Shown here: piece after piece, positions 23,291 to 31,617 of the stretch
How positions within the stretch are numbered: the stretch's first letter is position 1
How the letters are laid out: each line of letters starts with the position of its first letter
Assembly (NCBI GenBank): GCA_027020665.1
Contig: JALUVJ010000092.1
Span: forward strand, 1 to 43,342
Source: Nitrospira sp.
GTDB lineage: Bacteria; Nitrospirota; Nitrospiria; SBBL01; JAADHI01
Reading direction: 5' to 3'
Length of the DNA stretch: 43,342 nucleotides
Program-made: the position numbers and the translations under genes
The notes under the pieces: generated by a model
Databases searched by the model: none
Told to the model about the DNA's origin: nothing
Seen by the model: the letters and a program-made list of their open reading frames with translations, nothing else

Positions 23291-24649
23291 ATGGGTCTTT
23301 TCAAAGATCACGCTTCGGCGCAGGGAAACAAAGCGGAAGCCTCCGCGCCCTTGGCTTGGCGCATGCGGCCGAGAGATTTTTCGGAGTATGCCGGACAAGA
23401 CCATCTCCTCGGCCCCGGTTGTTTTCTGCGCCGTGCGATTGAAGCCGACCGCGTTGCCTCCTTGATCCTCTACGGTCCGCCGGGCTGTGGAAAAACAGCT
23501 TTGGCGCACCTGATTGCCGACTACAGTCAGTCTGTTTTTACAGATCTGAACGCGGTTACCTCCGGCATCGCCGAGATTCGTCAAGTCATATCAAATGCCC
23601 GGAAGACAAAAGAACACTCAGGGCAAAAAACCCTTGTACTCATTGATGAAATTCATCGCTTTAACAAAGTTCAGCAATCCGCCCTGCTGCCCGATGTGGA
23701 ACGCGGCACCATAACCCTGGTCGGCGCGTCAACACAAAACCCTTTTTTCAGTATCATCCCCGCGCTTTCTTCCCGTTCTCAAATTGTCGAACTCAAGCCT
23801 TTAAGCTCCGAAGCCCTTTTATTTTTACTGAATCGGGCGATTTCCGACTTGGAACGCGGGCTGGGCAAGATGAAACTCATCGTGACGCCGGAAGCCGGGA
23901 CGCACCTCATCGAAACGACAGAAGGGGATGCTCGCAAACTCCTGAACGCACTTGAGATTGCTTCGGTCTCGACGCCGCCCGATGCCGAAGGCGTCGTTCA
24001 TGTTGATCGTGCGGCGGCCGAGGCTTCGATTCAAAAAAAAAGCCTGGTCTATGAAAACAAAGACGATCATTACGACACGATATCGGCTTTTATCAAGAGC
24101 ATTCGCGGCTCCGATCCCGACGCGGCCGTTTATTGGCTGAGCAAGATGATTTATGCGGGAGAAGACCCGCTGTTTATCGCCCGGAGGCTGATTGTTTCCG
24201 CGTCTGAGGATATCGGAAATGCCGATCCGGACGCGCTGGGCCTTGCGGTGTCCGCTCATCAGGCGATTGAGGCCGTCGGCATGCCTGAGGGCCGTATCCC
24301 CTTGGCGCAGGCAGTCACCTACCTTGCAACGGCACCAAAGAGTAATGCGGCTTGTCTTGCGATTGAGGCCGCTTTAAATGAAGTCGAAAGCGGTCGCGTG
24401 ATGGCCGTCCCGCCCTATCTGAAAGATGCCCATTACAGGGGTGCGAAAGGGATGGACAGAGGCAAGGGCTATCTTTATCCGCACGACCATCCGGGCCATT
24501 TTGTTCCGCAGGATTACCTGCCTGAAGCCCGCGTTTTTTACCGACCCGACAAACAAGGCCGGGAAGAAGCAATTGCGGCGCGGCTTGCAGAATGGCGAAA
24601 AATCCGTCTTGCTTCCAAACCCGGCGTATCCCCCAAAAAGAAAGATTAA
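23291..24649 (+). CDS. rarA: Replication-associated recombination protein A (MgsA/RarA)
   Basis: AAA+ ATPase acting at stalled replication forks, 452 residues. N-terminal MRPRDFSEYAGQDHLLGPG precedes Walker A LYGPPGCGKTALA, Walker B TLVLIDEIHRFNKVQQ and sensor 1 LVGASTQNPFF. The arginine finger lies in ALSSRSQI. The C-terminal tetramerisation and MgsA_C parts are clear: DPDAAVYWLSKMIYAGEDP, ASEDIGNADPDAL and YPHDHPGHFVPQDYLPE. Full length for the family. xseA starts 13 nt after its stop, so the two DNA-maintenance genes probably share a transcript. SD is poor. Confidence 0.96.
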   Translation: MGLFKDHASAQGNKAEASAPLAWRMRPRDFSEYAGQDHLLGPGCFLRRAIEADRVASLILYGPPGCGKTALAHLIADYSQSVFTDLNAVTSGIAEIRQVISNARKTKEHSGQKTLVLIDEIHRFNKVQQSALLPDVERGTITLVGASTQNPFFSIIPALSSRSQIVELKPLSSEALLFLLNRAISDLERGLGKMKLIVTPEAGTHLIETTEGDARKLLNALEIASVSTPPDAEGVVHVDRAAAEASIQKKSLVYENKDDHYDTISAFIKSIRGSDPDAAVYWLSKMIYAGEDPLFIARRLIVSASEDIGNADPDALGLAVSAHQAIEAVGMPEGRIPLAQAVTYLATAPKSNAACLAIEAALNEVESGRVMAVPPYLKDAHYRGAKGMDRGKGYLYPHDHPGHFVPQDYLPEARVFYRPDKQGREEAIAARLAEWRKIRLASKPGVSPKKKD

Positions 24650-24662
24650 AGACGTTTTTTGA

Positions 24663-26054
24663 ATGGAAAATCCCACTGAAAAACAGCCCCCCGTGCGAAG
24701 AATTTTAAGAGTCCGGGAACTTACCGGGGCCATTCGGTCCCTGCTCGAAAGTCGCTTTTCAGACCTGTGGGTTGAGGGGGAGGTTTCGGATTTGAGAAGC
24801 CCTCGTTCGGGACACCTTTATTTTACCTTGAAAGATGCCGATGCGATACTGAAGGCGGTCATTTTCAAGTCGCATGTGCGTTTTATGCGCTTTCTCCCGA
24901 AAGAAGGCACACAGGTGTTGATTCGAGGCCATTTGAGCCTCTATGAACCCAGAGGCGAATATCAGTTGATTTGCGACTATATTGAGCCAAAGGGGGCGGG
25001 GGCGCTCCAGGCGGCTTTTGACGCCCTGAAAGAAAAGCTGCGCCTCGAAGGCCTGTTCGATCTTGCGCGGAAACGACCGATCCCTTTGCTGCCTTTAAGG
25101 GTCGGTATTATCACTTCGCCCTCCGGCGCAGCCATTCAGGATATCATTAAGATCATTCGGCAGGGAGATTTTAAGTGTCAGCTTCTGCTCTATCCCGTCT
25201 CTGTCCAGGGTTGGGGGGCGGGGGCTCAAATTGCGGAAGCCTTGGATTACTTCAATCGGTATGCGGCGCAAATACCTCAGGAGATCGATCTTTTAATTTT
25301 GACACGCGGCGGCGGTTCCCTCAAAGACCTTTGGGCGTTTAATGAAGAAATCGTCGCAAGGGCCATTGCCCGTTCAAAACTCCCCGTCATCTCCGCCGTA
25401 GGTCACGAAAGTGATACCAGCATTTCAGATCATGTGGCTGATCTGCGCGTGCCCACCCCTTCGGCGGCGGCCCACTTTATTGTTCAGCGCGGCGTGGATG
25501 CCGAGACGATGTGTCACCGGCTGCATGAAAGGCTCATTGAAAAAATCGAGTCTCTCAGGACAGAAAACAAAGGTCGCTTGGATATGGCGCTTCGTCTGCT
25601 CGTCGCGCCGACCCGGCAGATGACTTTTCTGAAAGGGCAATATGCTCACTTCGTTGTCCGCCTGCATCAATCCCTTGCGCGTTACTTGGATGAAGGCCGC
25701 AGCACGCTGAAAAAAGCACAGCAAGGACTTCAGCACCTGAACCCCGTGAAACGCATTGCCACCTTAAAAGGTCAACATGTGCAATTGCAACACCGTCTGG
25801 CGCAGCAGGGGCGGGGTCTTATTCAATTGAAAAAACAGCGTTTTCAGACCGTGCTGGAGCAACTTGATCTCGTCAGCCCGCTCAATATTCTTTCACGCGG
25901 CTACAGCATCACACAAAAAGAAGCGGACCGGTCGATTGTCCGGGAAGCCGAAGGGGTTTCCATCGGAGATATTTTGCGGATCACCTTACACCAAGGCACA
26001 TTGGCGTGCAGCGTGGCGGATAAAAAAGAAGCTCGGCCCGCTCCGGAAAAATAA
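24663..26054 (+). CDS. xseA: Exodeoxyribonuclease VII large subunit
   Basis: Large subunit of the single-strand exonuclease ExoVII, 463 residues. An N-terminal OB domain (LWVEGEVSDLRSPRSGHLYF, TLKDADA, VLIRGHLSLYEPRGEYQL) precedes the catalytic Exonuc_VII_L domain (RVGIITSPSGAAIQDI, LLILTRGGGSLKDLW, VISAVGHESDTSISDHVADL, RVPTPSAAAH). Long helices follow, and the C-terminus is LNILSRGYSIT. No SD is seen at ATG 24663, 13 nt after rarA. The small subunit gene xseB, often adjacent, is not found in this window; the next gene is convergent. Confidence 0.97.
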   Translation: MENPTEKQPPVRRILRVRELTGAIRSLLESRFSDLWVEGEVSDLRSPRSGHLYFTLKDADAILKAVIFKSHVRFMRFLPKEGTQVLIRGHLSLYEPRGEYQLICDYIEPKGAGALQAAFDALKEKLRLEGLFDLARKRPIPLLPLRVGIITSPSGAAIQDIIKIIRQGDFKCQLLLYPVSVQGWGAGAQIAEALDYFNRYAAQIPQEIDLLILTRGGGSLKDLWAFNEEIVARAIARSKLPVISAVGHESDTSISDHVADLRVPTPSAAAHFIVQRGVDAETMCHRLHERLIEKIESLRTENKGRLDMALRLLVAPTRQMTFLKGQYAHFVVRLHQSLARYLDEGRSTLKKAQQGLQHLNPVKRIATLKGQHVQLQHRLAQQGRGLIQLKKQRFQTVLEQLDLVSPLNILSRGYSITQKEADRSIVREAEGVSIGDILRITLHQGTLACSVADKKEARPAPEK

Positions 26055-26163
26055 GAAGCGTTTTTGGTTTTGCAGGGAATCAGTCGTTTGCGGAAAACGC
26101 GCCAAAACAGACCGATGTTTCGGTTGCCGCCTCCCCCCGGACTTAATCAGAGATTTTTAGATT

Positions 26164-26580
26164 TTACCGATTTTGTACAAGGAGTTTTGGGCCGTCCTTA
26201 AAAAGGATTTCCACTTTTTTCGATTCGACCACGTTTAAAATAAAACCAATGCCAAAATCCGAATGTTCAATAATCTGTTCCTTTTTGAAATTCCCCTTCA
26301 TGCTGTATTTTTTTGCTTTGGAAAAGTCGTAATCCTCTTCCAAGCGGGACATGTGGGTTTCAAAATCCGTCTTTTTCGTTTTCCGCGTGCCGCCGGGGGG
26401 CTTTGCTTTCGGCTCTTGGTCTCGGTAGTTGTGATTTCCGTTACAAGTCTTGCATTTTGCTTTTTTCGGAAGATCATCAACCAAGGCGACGATGGTATGG
26501 TCCAACATCAACTTGCACTTGGTGCACCATGAAACAATGTCTCCTCCTACAGCATACTTTTCTTTCACGTCTTGTATCAT
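26164..26580 (-). CDS. Zinc-ribbon protein with C-terminal Tudor-like (UvrD/CarD-like) module
   Basis: 138 residues, no family name I can give with confidence. Residues 19-46 hold two CxxC knuckles (CTKC, CKTC) of a zinc ribbon. A Lys/Pro-rich linker and a charged helix (DFETHMSRLEEDYDFSKAKK) follow. The C-terminus, YSMKGNFKKEQIIEHSDFGI then GFILNVVESKKVEILFKDG, matches the small SH3/Tudor fold found at the ends of UvrD/PcrA helicases and in CarD (pattern 'H..FG.G.v......k..v.F.DG'). That fold usually contacts RNA polymerase, so a transcription-associated role is plausible but inferred. It has its own sigma-70 promoter at 26635-26663. Confidence 0.75.
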   Translation of the reverse strand: MIQDVKEKYAVGGDIVSWCTKCKLMLDHTIVALVDDLPKKAKCKTCNGNHNYRDQEPKAKPPGGTRKTKKTDFETHMSRLEEDYDFSKAKKYSMKGNFKKEQIIEHSDFGIGFILNVVESKKVEILFKDGPKLLVQNR

Positions 26581-26634
26581 AATCGTGTCTTTCTTAGTCT
26601 AAAAGAGGCGGTTTTCTTGAATTCGGACAGCCCT

Positions 26635-26663
26635 ATAATCTGCTAATTCCGCAAAATAGTCAA
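26635..26663 (-). promoter_or_regulatory. Sigma-70 promoter of the zinc-ribbon gene
   Basis: On the minus strand, TTGACT (26663-26658), a 17-nt spacer and GATTAT (26640-26635). Predicted start near 26628, 48 nt before ATG 26580. Confidence 0.62.
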
Positions 26664-26671
26664 GAAATCCT

Positions 26672-26708
26672 TTGCCACCCAAAATCAGCGATTGATTGTG
26701 GGTGGCAA
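26672..26708. repeat. Long hairpin repeat
   Basis: 16-nt arms TTGCCACCCAAAATCA (26672-26687) and TGATTGTGGGTGGCAA (26693-26708) match at 15 of 16 positions around the loop GCGAT. The inner core is shared with 22044-22062. It sits between the zinc-ribbon promoter and the 3' end of the sigma-54 activator gene; with no T-run it is not a canonical terminator. Confidence 0.65.
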
Positions 26709-26876
26709 GAGGCGTGCCTCTGTTTGGAGATGGATCGCATGTTTGAATTAAAAGGATTTTGCGGGGAATGAGCAGACGGGGTTTCAATGGTTTTAGGAAG
26801 CTCTGATGAAGTCCGGGTTGATTTTTGCGAGGCAGAAATTTTCGACGGACTAAAATCAGAACCTCCTTTGCTGAAA

Positions 26877-28295
26877 CTACTGAAACGTTCGCGGACTCAA
26901 TGCGTATTTTCGGACAAGACGCTGGAGGGCGCGACGGTCTGTGCCGCCGGCCCGTGCGGCTTGACTGACGTTCCCGTGATGCCGGGCCAAAAGATCGACC
27001 AGGTAACTGCGCTCAAATTGTGCGATGGCGCGAAGCTTGGCCTCCCGAAAAGTTCCTTTCGGGAGCGTGCTTTTATGACAAACCGGAAGTTCAACCGTTT
27101 CCGCTTCAATCACCGGGGATGGACTCATCAGGACGGCCCGATGAATCATGGCCTCCAATTCACGGACGTTCCCCGGCCAGGCATAGGACAGTAATTTTCG
27201 CAGGGCTTCGCGCGAAAAATAAAGGTCGGATCGCCCGTATTGCCGGGCATAACGTGCCAGAAAATAACGCGAAAGGCCCGGAATATCATCAAGCCGGTCG
27301 CGCAAGGTCGGCAGGGAAAGGGAAAGCAGGTTGAGCCGGTAATATACATCTTCCCGGAAGCGACCTGCTTTGACTTCACCGGCAAGATCCCGGTTTGTTG
27401 CAGCAATAATCCGCACGTCGGCAAGCAAGGTTTTGGGTTGGCCCAAGGGGCGATAGGCGCAATCTTGTAAAAAACGCAGGAGCTTGACTTGAGCGGCGGG
27501 GCTTAAGGCATCCACTTCATCCAAAAGCAGCGTACCGCCTTCCGCTTCGCTCAATACCCCTTTTCCAAGAGCGGACGCATCCGTAAATGCCCCTTTTTCA
27601 TGTCCGAAGAGTTCATTTTCAAAAAGATGATCGGGAATGGCACCGCAATTAAGCGGCACGAACGCGTTCTCCCGGCGCGGGCTAAGGGCGTGAATCGCAC
27701 GCGCAAAAAGCTCTTTCCCTGTGCCTGTTTCGCCAAGCAGCAGCAAATTTGCATCACTCTTTGCCAGTCGCGGAATTTTATGCACGGCCTTGAGAAAATT
27801 GCGACTCTTTCCCAATAGCGGGGCCAAGGCTTTTGAGATTAATGCTTGATCGGATCTGGGGAAATCAAGACTTTTGGCATCTTCATTCAAAATAGAGGGC
27901 TTTACCTGAGAAAAGAGACTCTGAATACGCGGTGCAATGTCAGACGACTCAAAAGGACAGGCCAGATAATCATCCAGATCTTGCGTTGCGACTTGAGGAA
28001 GCGGTGCATCTGCTTCGGTGTTGCTACAAAAAAGCCCTAAAATCATGGCGTTGGTCCATCGTTTTCGAATATAGGCCGCCGCCTCGGCAAAAAGGCCCGG
28101 TCGGGAAACCCGCACCACAACGAGGTCGGGCGGCACATTGATGCGTCTTTCCGGGAAAAAACGTGTGGATTGAAGGAGAACACGCCAACCCGGCACCGTG
28201 AGCGATTTTTGAATCAGGTCTTGCAAATGACCGCAGTTGTGCGTTGGACAGGCATGGCGTTCAAGATTCATCATTAGAACAGAATAAAATGCCAT
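26877..28295 (-). CDS. Sigma-54-dependent transcriptional activator
   Basis: Bacterial enhancer-binding protein, about 472 residues. The ATG at 28295 is chosen because AAGAGGA precedes it; a GTG lies one codon earlier. Residues 1-135 are receiver-like in size but lack an obvious phosphoacceptor Asp pocket. The AAA+ domain is complete: Walker A LLGETGTGKELFARAIH, sigma-54 contact loop GAFTDA, Walker B GGTLLLDEVDAL, and ATNRDL with FREDVYYRLN. The contact loop reads GAFTDA rather than the usual GAFTGA. The C-terminus has a Fis-type helix-turn-helix (GNVSQAARAGGTDRRALQR). Its place just after nirB makes it the likely activator of the sigma-54 promoter at 35788-35804. Own promoter at 28400-28429. 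Confidence 0.92.
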   Translation of the reverse strand: MAFYSVLMMNLERHACPTHNCGHLQDLIQKSLTVPGWRVLLQSTRFFPERRINVPPDLVVVRVSRPGLFAEAAAYIRKRWTNAMILGLFCSNTEADAPLPQVATQDLDDYLACPFESSDIAPRIQSLFSQVKPSILNEDAKSLDFPRSDQALISKALAPLLGKSRNFLKAVHKIPRLAKSDANLLLLGETGTGKELFARAIHALSPRRENAFVPLNCGAIPDHLFENELFGHEKGAFTDASALGKGVLSEAEGGTLLLDEVDALSPAAQVKLLRFLQDCAYRPLGQPKTLLADVRIIAATNRDLAGEVKAGRFREDVYYRLNLLSLSLPTLRDRLDDIPGLSRYFLARYARQYGRSDLYFSREALRKLLSYAWPGNVRELEAMIHRAVLMSPSPVIEAETVELPVCHKSTLPKGTFREAKLRAIAQFERSYLVDLLARHHGNVSQAARAGGTDRRALQRLVRKYALSPRTFQ

Positions 28296-28654
28296 CACGT
28301 CCTCTTAAGAACAAACTGAAGCAGAATAACGTTTTTAAGGCATATCCGAAATTGCGATATATCCGGTGAGGGATCCCCGTAAAAATATGATCCTAAAAAA
28401 TTCTATTTAAGTGCTGAGAAAAATGTCAAGAAATCAGGAAAGAAAAGCAGGTATTGCAACGATATTTAAAAAAACCTTTCTAATTTACCTGTTTGACTTG
28501 AATTAGCGTTTCTCCGTGATAAGGACGGAGGGGCGGAGAATACGGCGCCGGTGAAAAAATATCCGCATTCAAGCCGAATATGTTGAGAAGTGCCGGCACT
28601 TGCCTTTTCAATCCATGCGGAGCGTTGTTCTAAATATATTTTGGTGACGCGACA
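28296..28654. other. Gap between nirB and its putative activator
   Basis: About 360 nt without a gene. It contains the activator's promoter (28400-28429) and, in the roughly 98-nt leader, a short dyad ATATC/GATAT (28342-28360). A hairpin CTCCGT/ACGGAG near 28510-28530 has no T-run. No clear terminator for the nitrate operon was found, so some read-through into the activator gene is possible. Confidence 0.5.
28400..28429 (-). promoter_or_regulatory. Sigma-70 promoter of the sigma-54 activator gene
   Basis: On the minus strand, consensus TTGACA (28429-28424), an 18-nt spacer and TAGAAT (28405-28400). Predicted start near 28393. Confidence 0.72.
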
Positions 28655-31168
28655 CTAGCCGTTGTTTTCCGCTTCCTGAAGCACTTCGATCAATTGCGGC
28701 CCTTCAAACTGGAAAGGATAGACGGGATCTTCCGCTTCCTGCCAGGGATCTTTGTAGGCATCCACGGCTTCCTGCATTTTTTCTTCGAGTCCGGCGCAAA
28801 TGCCTAAGGAATCCTCTATCAAAATGCCTTTTAAGAGATCAATGCCCATGCGCTCCACAAAACCGTAAGTGCGCTCCAGGTATTTTGCATGTTGACGGTA
28901 ATATTCCAGAAAACGGCCGGTGTATTTGAGGACCTCTTCATGGCTCTCTACGGTACAGAGCAGGTCGCCTTTGCGAATTGTGCTTCCGGCGGCGCCGCCG
29001 ATGTAGATTTCCCATCGCCCCCCTTCAATCGCCACAACCCCCACGTCTTTCACATAGGCTTCCGCGCAGTTTCTCGGACAACCTGTCACCGCCATCTTTA
29101 CTTTGTGCGGCGCTTCCACACCCTGAAACCGCAGCTCAACCTGCTTCGCCAGTGAGATGGCGTCTCCCAAACCAAAACGGCAAAAATCCGTGCCGACGCA
29201 GCTTTTCACCGTGCGGAAGGCCTTCGTATAAGCGTGCCCGCTGGGCAGACCGATATCTTTCCAAATATCCGGTAGGTCTTCTTTTTTGATCCCCAGCAGG
29301 TCAATCCGCTGACCGCCTGTGAATTTCACCATTTTTGCTTTGTATTTGACCGCCGCTTCTGCGATACGCAGCAATTCCTCCGGGGTCGTGACGCCGGCCA
29401 CGATGCGCGGCACAACCGAAAAAGTGCCGTCTTTTTGGATGTTGGCATGCACGCGGTCATTGATAAAACGCGCGTCGCGCTCATCTTCATACACTTTGGG
29501 CCACAGTGTTTTTAATAAAGAAGCCAAGCCTGTTTTTGTCGTGGGATCTTCCTTGCCTTCTCCCAGCTTTTCCAAGACGCCGCTAACGGATTTCAGGCCT
29601 TGTGAACGAATCTCCCGCACCAGCTGTGATTTTTCAAGCGGCACACCGGGCACATAATAGTGTTCGCCGGCATCGTATCCGACTTCGCCGACAACGGATG
29701 AAATAATTTGGGCAATCGAGCCGCGGCAGGATCCGCAGCCCTGGCCCGCCTTCGTTTCCGTGCCGATCGCGGCCACGCTGCTGCATTTTTTTTCTTCGAT
29801 GGCCGTCAGGATATCACCCTTGCAGATGCCGTTGCAGTTGCAGATCTGTGCCGTATCGGGTAAATCCGCGGCATCAAACAACCGTGTGCCGTCAACGGCG
29901 CCAAAGAGGATTTCGCCCCGGTTTTCCGGCAGGGGTTTTTCATTCATAAAAAGCCGCATCAATGGGTCGCTCAGTTCCGTATCGCCCAATAAAATCGCCC
30001 CGTGAATCTTATCGTCCCGCACAATCAATTTTTTATAAACACCCCGGTTGGGGTCGCGATAGACCAAAATTTCATCGTCCGTTTCTTCGGTCTCTTTTTC
30101 ACCCATAGAGGTGAGATCAACCCCCATGACTTTTAATTTTGTGCCGGTTTTGGAGCCCAAGTAAACTGCATCCGGATTGACACCGGTCAGGATATCCGCC
30201 AGAACGTTCACCTGTTGCCAAATCGGATCGACCAGTCCGTAAGTCACGCCCCGGTGTTCAACACATTCACCCACGGCATAAATATCGGGATCGCTGGTGC
30301 GCATCCGATCATCACAAAGAATCCCGCGGTTGACTTTCAAACCGCTCTTTTGCGCGACTTCGGTGATGGGCACAATGCCCGCACTGATGACGACCAGGTC
30401 GGTTTCCAACACGCCCCCGTCACGAAAGACCATGCGGGCCACTTTGCCGTTTTTTTGCACAATCTGCGAGATCAGGGTTTTGGTCAGCACGCGCAGTCCC
30501 ATCGCGCCCATGGCCCGTTCCAATATTTTTGCCGCTTCGGTATCGAGCTGAGAGGGCATCAATTGATCGGCGGCCTCAATCACCGAGACTTCCAAATCGT
30601 GTGTCATCAAACCGCGCGCTGCTTCAAGTCCCAAGAGGCCGCCGCCGATAACGCTTGCCTTGCGGCAATTTTTTGCGTAGTCGGCAATCAGGTCGCAGTC
30701 GTCAATCGTGCGAAACAAAAAGACCCCGGGAAAATCGCTGCCTCTTATGCGCGGCACAAAAGGTCGTGCCCCGGTGGCGATAATGACTTCATCGTAAGAA
30801 ACCGAAATAAAATCCGCGCCGCTTGCGTCGGAAATACCTGTTGTGTAGGGGACATCGCCCTCGGCAAGTTTGAGGCCGTAAACCTTCTTTTCATTCCGAT
30901 CAATGTGTGTGACCTTTACTCCCGTATGCAGTGTGATGTTGTTTTCGACGTACCAATCCAGCGTATTCAAAAAGATGGCATCGGGCGCTTGTGTTTGATT
31001 CAGCACATTACTGAGTAAAATGCGATTGTAATTTCCGTAAGGCTCCGCCCCAAACATCACGATTTCATAGGCCCCGCAGTCGCGTTTTAAAATTTCCTCC
31101 ACCATGCGCGCACCCGCCATGCCGTTTCCGATGACCACCAATCTTTTTTTCACACACTTCTCCTTCAC
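28655..31168 (-). CDS. nirB: Nitrite reductase (NAD(P)H) large subunit
   Basis: Reduces nitrite to ammonium in the cytoplasm with NAD(P)H; 837 residues, full length. FAD motif IGNGMAGARMVEEI at the N-terminus and NAD motif VIGGGLLGLEAARGL near residue 175. A BFD-like [2Fe-2S] site uses Cys443, Cys445, Cys478 and Cys481 (CNCNGICKG, GCGSC). The siroheme/[4Fe-4S] site uses Cys657 and Cys663 (SCVGTDFCRFG) plus Cys697 and Cys701 (TGCPRNCAEA). All ligands are intact. It is the last enzyme gene of the nitrate operon, 76 nt after nirD. Siroheme synthesis genes are not in this window. Confidence 0.97.
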   Translation of the reverse strand: MKEKCVKKRLVVIGNGMAGARMVEEILKRDCGAYEIVMFGAEPYGNYNRILLSNVLNQTQAPDAIFLNTLDWYVENNITLHTGVKVTHIDRNEKKVYGLKLAEGDVPYTTGISDASGADFISVSYDEVIIATGARPFVPRIRGSDFPGVFLFRTIDDCDLIADYAKNCRKASVIGGGLLGLEAARGLMTHDLEVSVIEAADQLMPSQLDTEAAKILERAMGAMGLRVLTKTLISQIVQKNGKVARMVFRDGGVLETDLVVISAGIVPITEVAQKSGLKVNRGILCDDRMRTSDPDIYAVGECVEHRGVTYGLVDPIWQQVNVLADILTGVNPDAVYLGSKTGTKLKVMGVDLTSMGEKETEETDDEILVYRDPNRGVYKKLIVRDDKIHGAILLGDTELSDPLMRLFMNEKPLPENRGEILFGAVDGTRLFDAADLPDTAQICNCNGICKGDILTAIEEKKCSSVAAIGTETKAGQGCGSCRGSIAQIISSVVGEVGYDAGEHYYVPGVPLEKSQLVREIRSQGLKSVSGVLEKLGEGKEDPTTKTGLASLLKTLWPKVYEDERDARFINDRVHANIQKDGTFSVVPRIVAGVTTPEELLRIAEAAVKYKAKMVKFTGGQRIDLLGIKKEDLPDIWKDIGLPSGHAYTKAFRTVKSCVGTDFCRFGLGDAISLAKQVELRFQGVEAPHKVKMAVTGCPRNCAEAYVKDVGVVAIEGGRWEIYIGGAAGSTIRKGDLLCTVESHEEVLKYTGRFLEYYRQHAKYLERTYGFVERMGIDLLKGILIEDSLGICAGLEEKMQEAVDAYKDPWQEAEDPVYPFQFEGPQLIEVLQEAENNG

Positions 31169-31244
31169 TATCCCTCAATTAAAACAACCAGGATTTTTCA
31201 AAAATACAGCAACAAGCAATCGAAGTCTTTTGGGACGGCTCAAA

Positions 31245-31586
31245 TTAACAATGCACATTTTCTGCTGATTCGGGTGTATACGCAATAAAAATAGTGCCGT
31301 TTTCCAGCGAAGCCTCAAAGGTCCGCACGCATTCCGGGGTTTCACTGCCTTTCCCCGTTTTGAGATCAAAACGGTGACCGTGTAGAGGACAAACGACTTT
31401 GCCGTCGCCGATAATGCCTTCGGCCAAGGGCCCTTTCAAGTGCGGACAAGTGTTTTCAATCGCAGAGATGGAGCCGTCCCGTCCCCGGAAGACCGCTATA
31501 TCTTCTCCCTCAATGCGGAAACAATGCCCCTGTCCCATCGGGATGCCCTCGACCGGCCCTAAATTGATGCGAATAATTTTATTCAT
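31245..31586 (-). CDS. nirD: Nitrite reductase small subunit (Rieske-type)
   Basis: 113 residues. The ATG at 31586 follows GAGGAGG five to six bases upstream; the frame is open further upstream only through the 3' end of the previous gene. Rieske [2Fe-2S] ligands are present as CPHLKG and CPLHGHRF (C-x-H ... C-x2-H). The family pattern HCFRIEGEDIAVFRGRDGSI and IENTCPHLKGPLAEGIIGDG is clear. NirD supports electron delivery in the NirBD complex. Here it precedes nirB, the reverse of E. coli. Confidence 0.94.
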   Translation of the reverse strand: MNKIIRINLGPVEGIPMGQGHCFRIEGEDIAVFRGRDGSISAIENTCPHLKGPLAEGIIGDGKVVCPLHGHRFDLKTGKGSETPECVRTFEASLENGTIFIAYTPESAENVHC

Positions 31587-31617
31587 GGTGTCCTCCTCAA
31601 GTTTAAACTTTGTGCGA

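Noticed and set aside
26787-27194. Plus-strand open frame of 135 codons
   Set aside because: Antisense to the C-terminal AAA+/HTH part of the sigma-54 activator; no SD or recognisable domain.
28594-28615. GGCACTTGC resembling a sigma-54 promoter near the end of nirB
   Set aside because: The GG and GC elements lack the required 10-bp spacing.
30215-31018. Plus-strand open frame of 267 codons
   Set aside because: Antisense to the FAD/NAD domains of nirB; no independent support.
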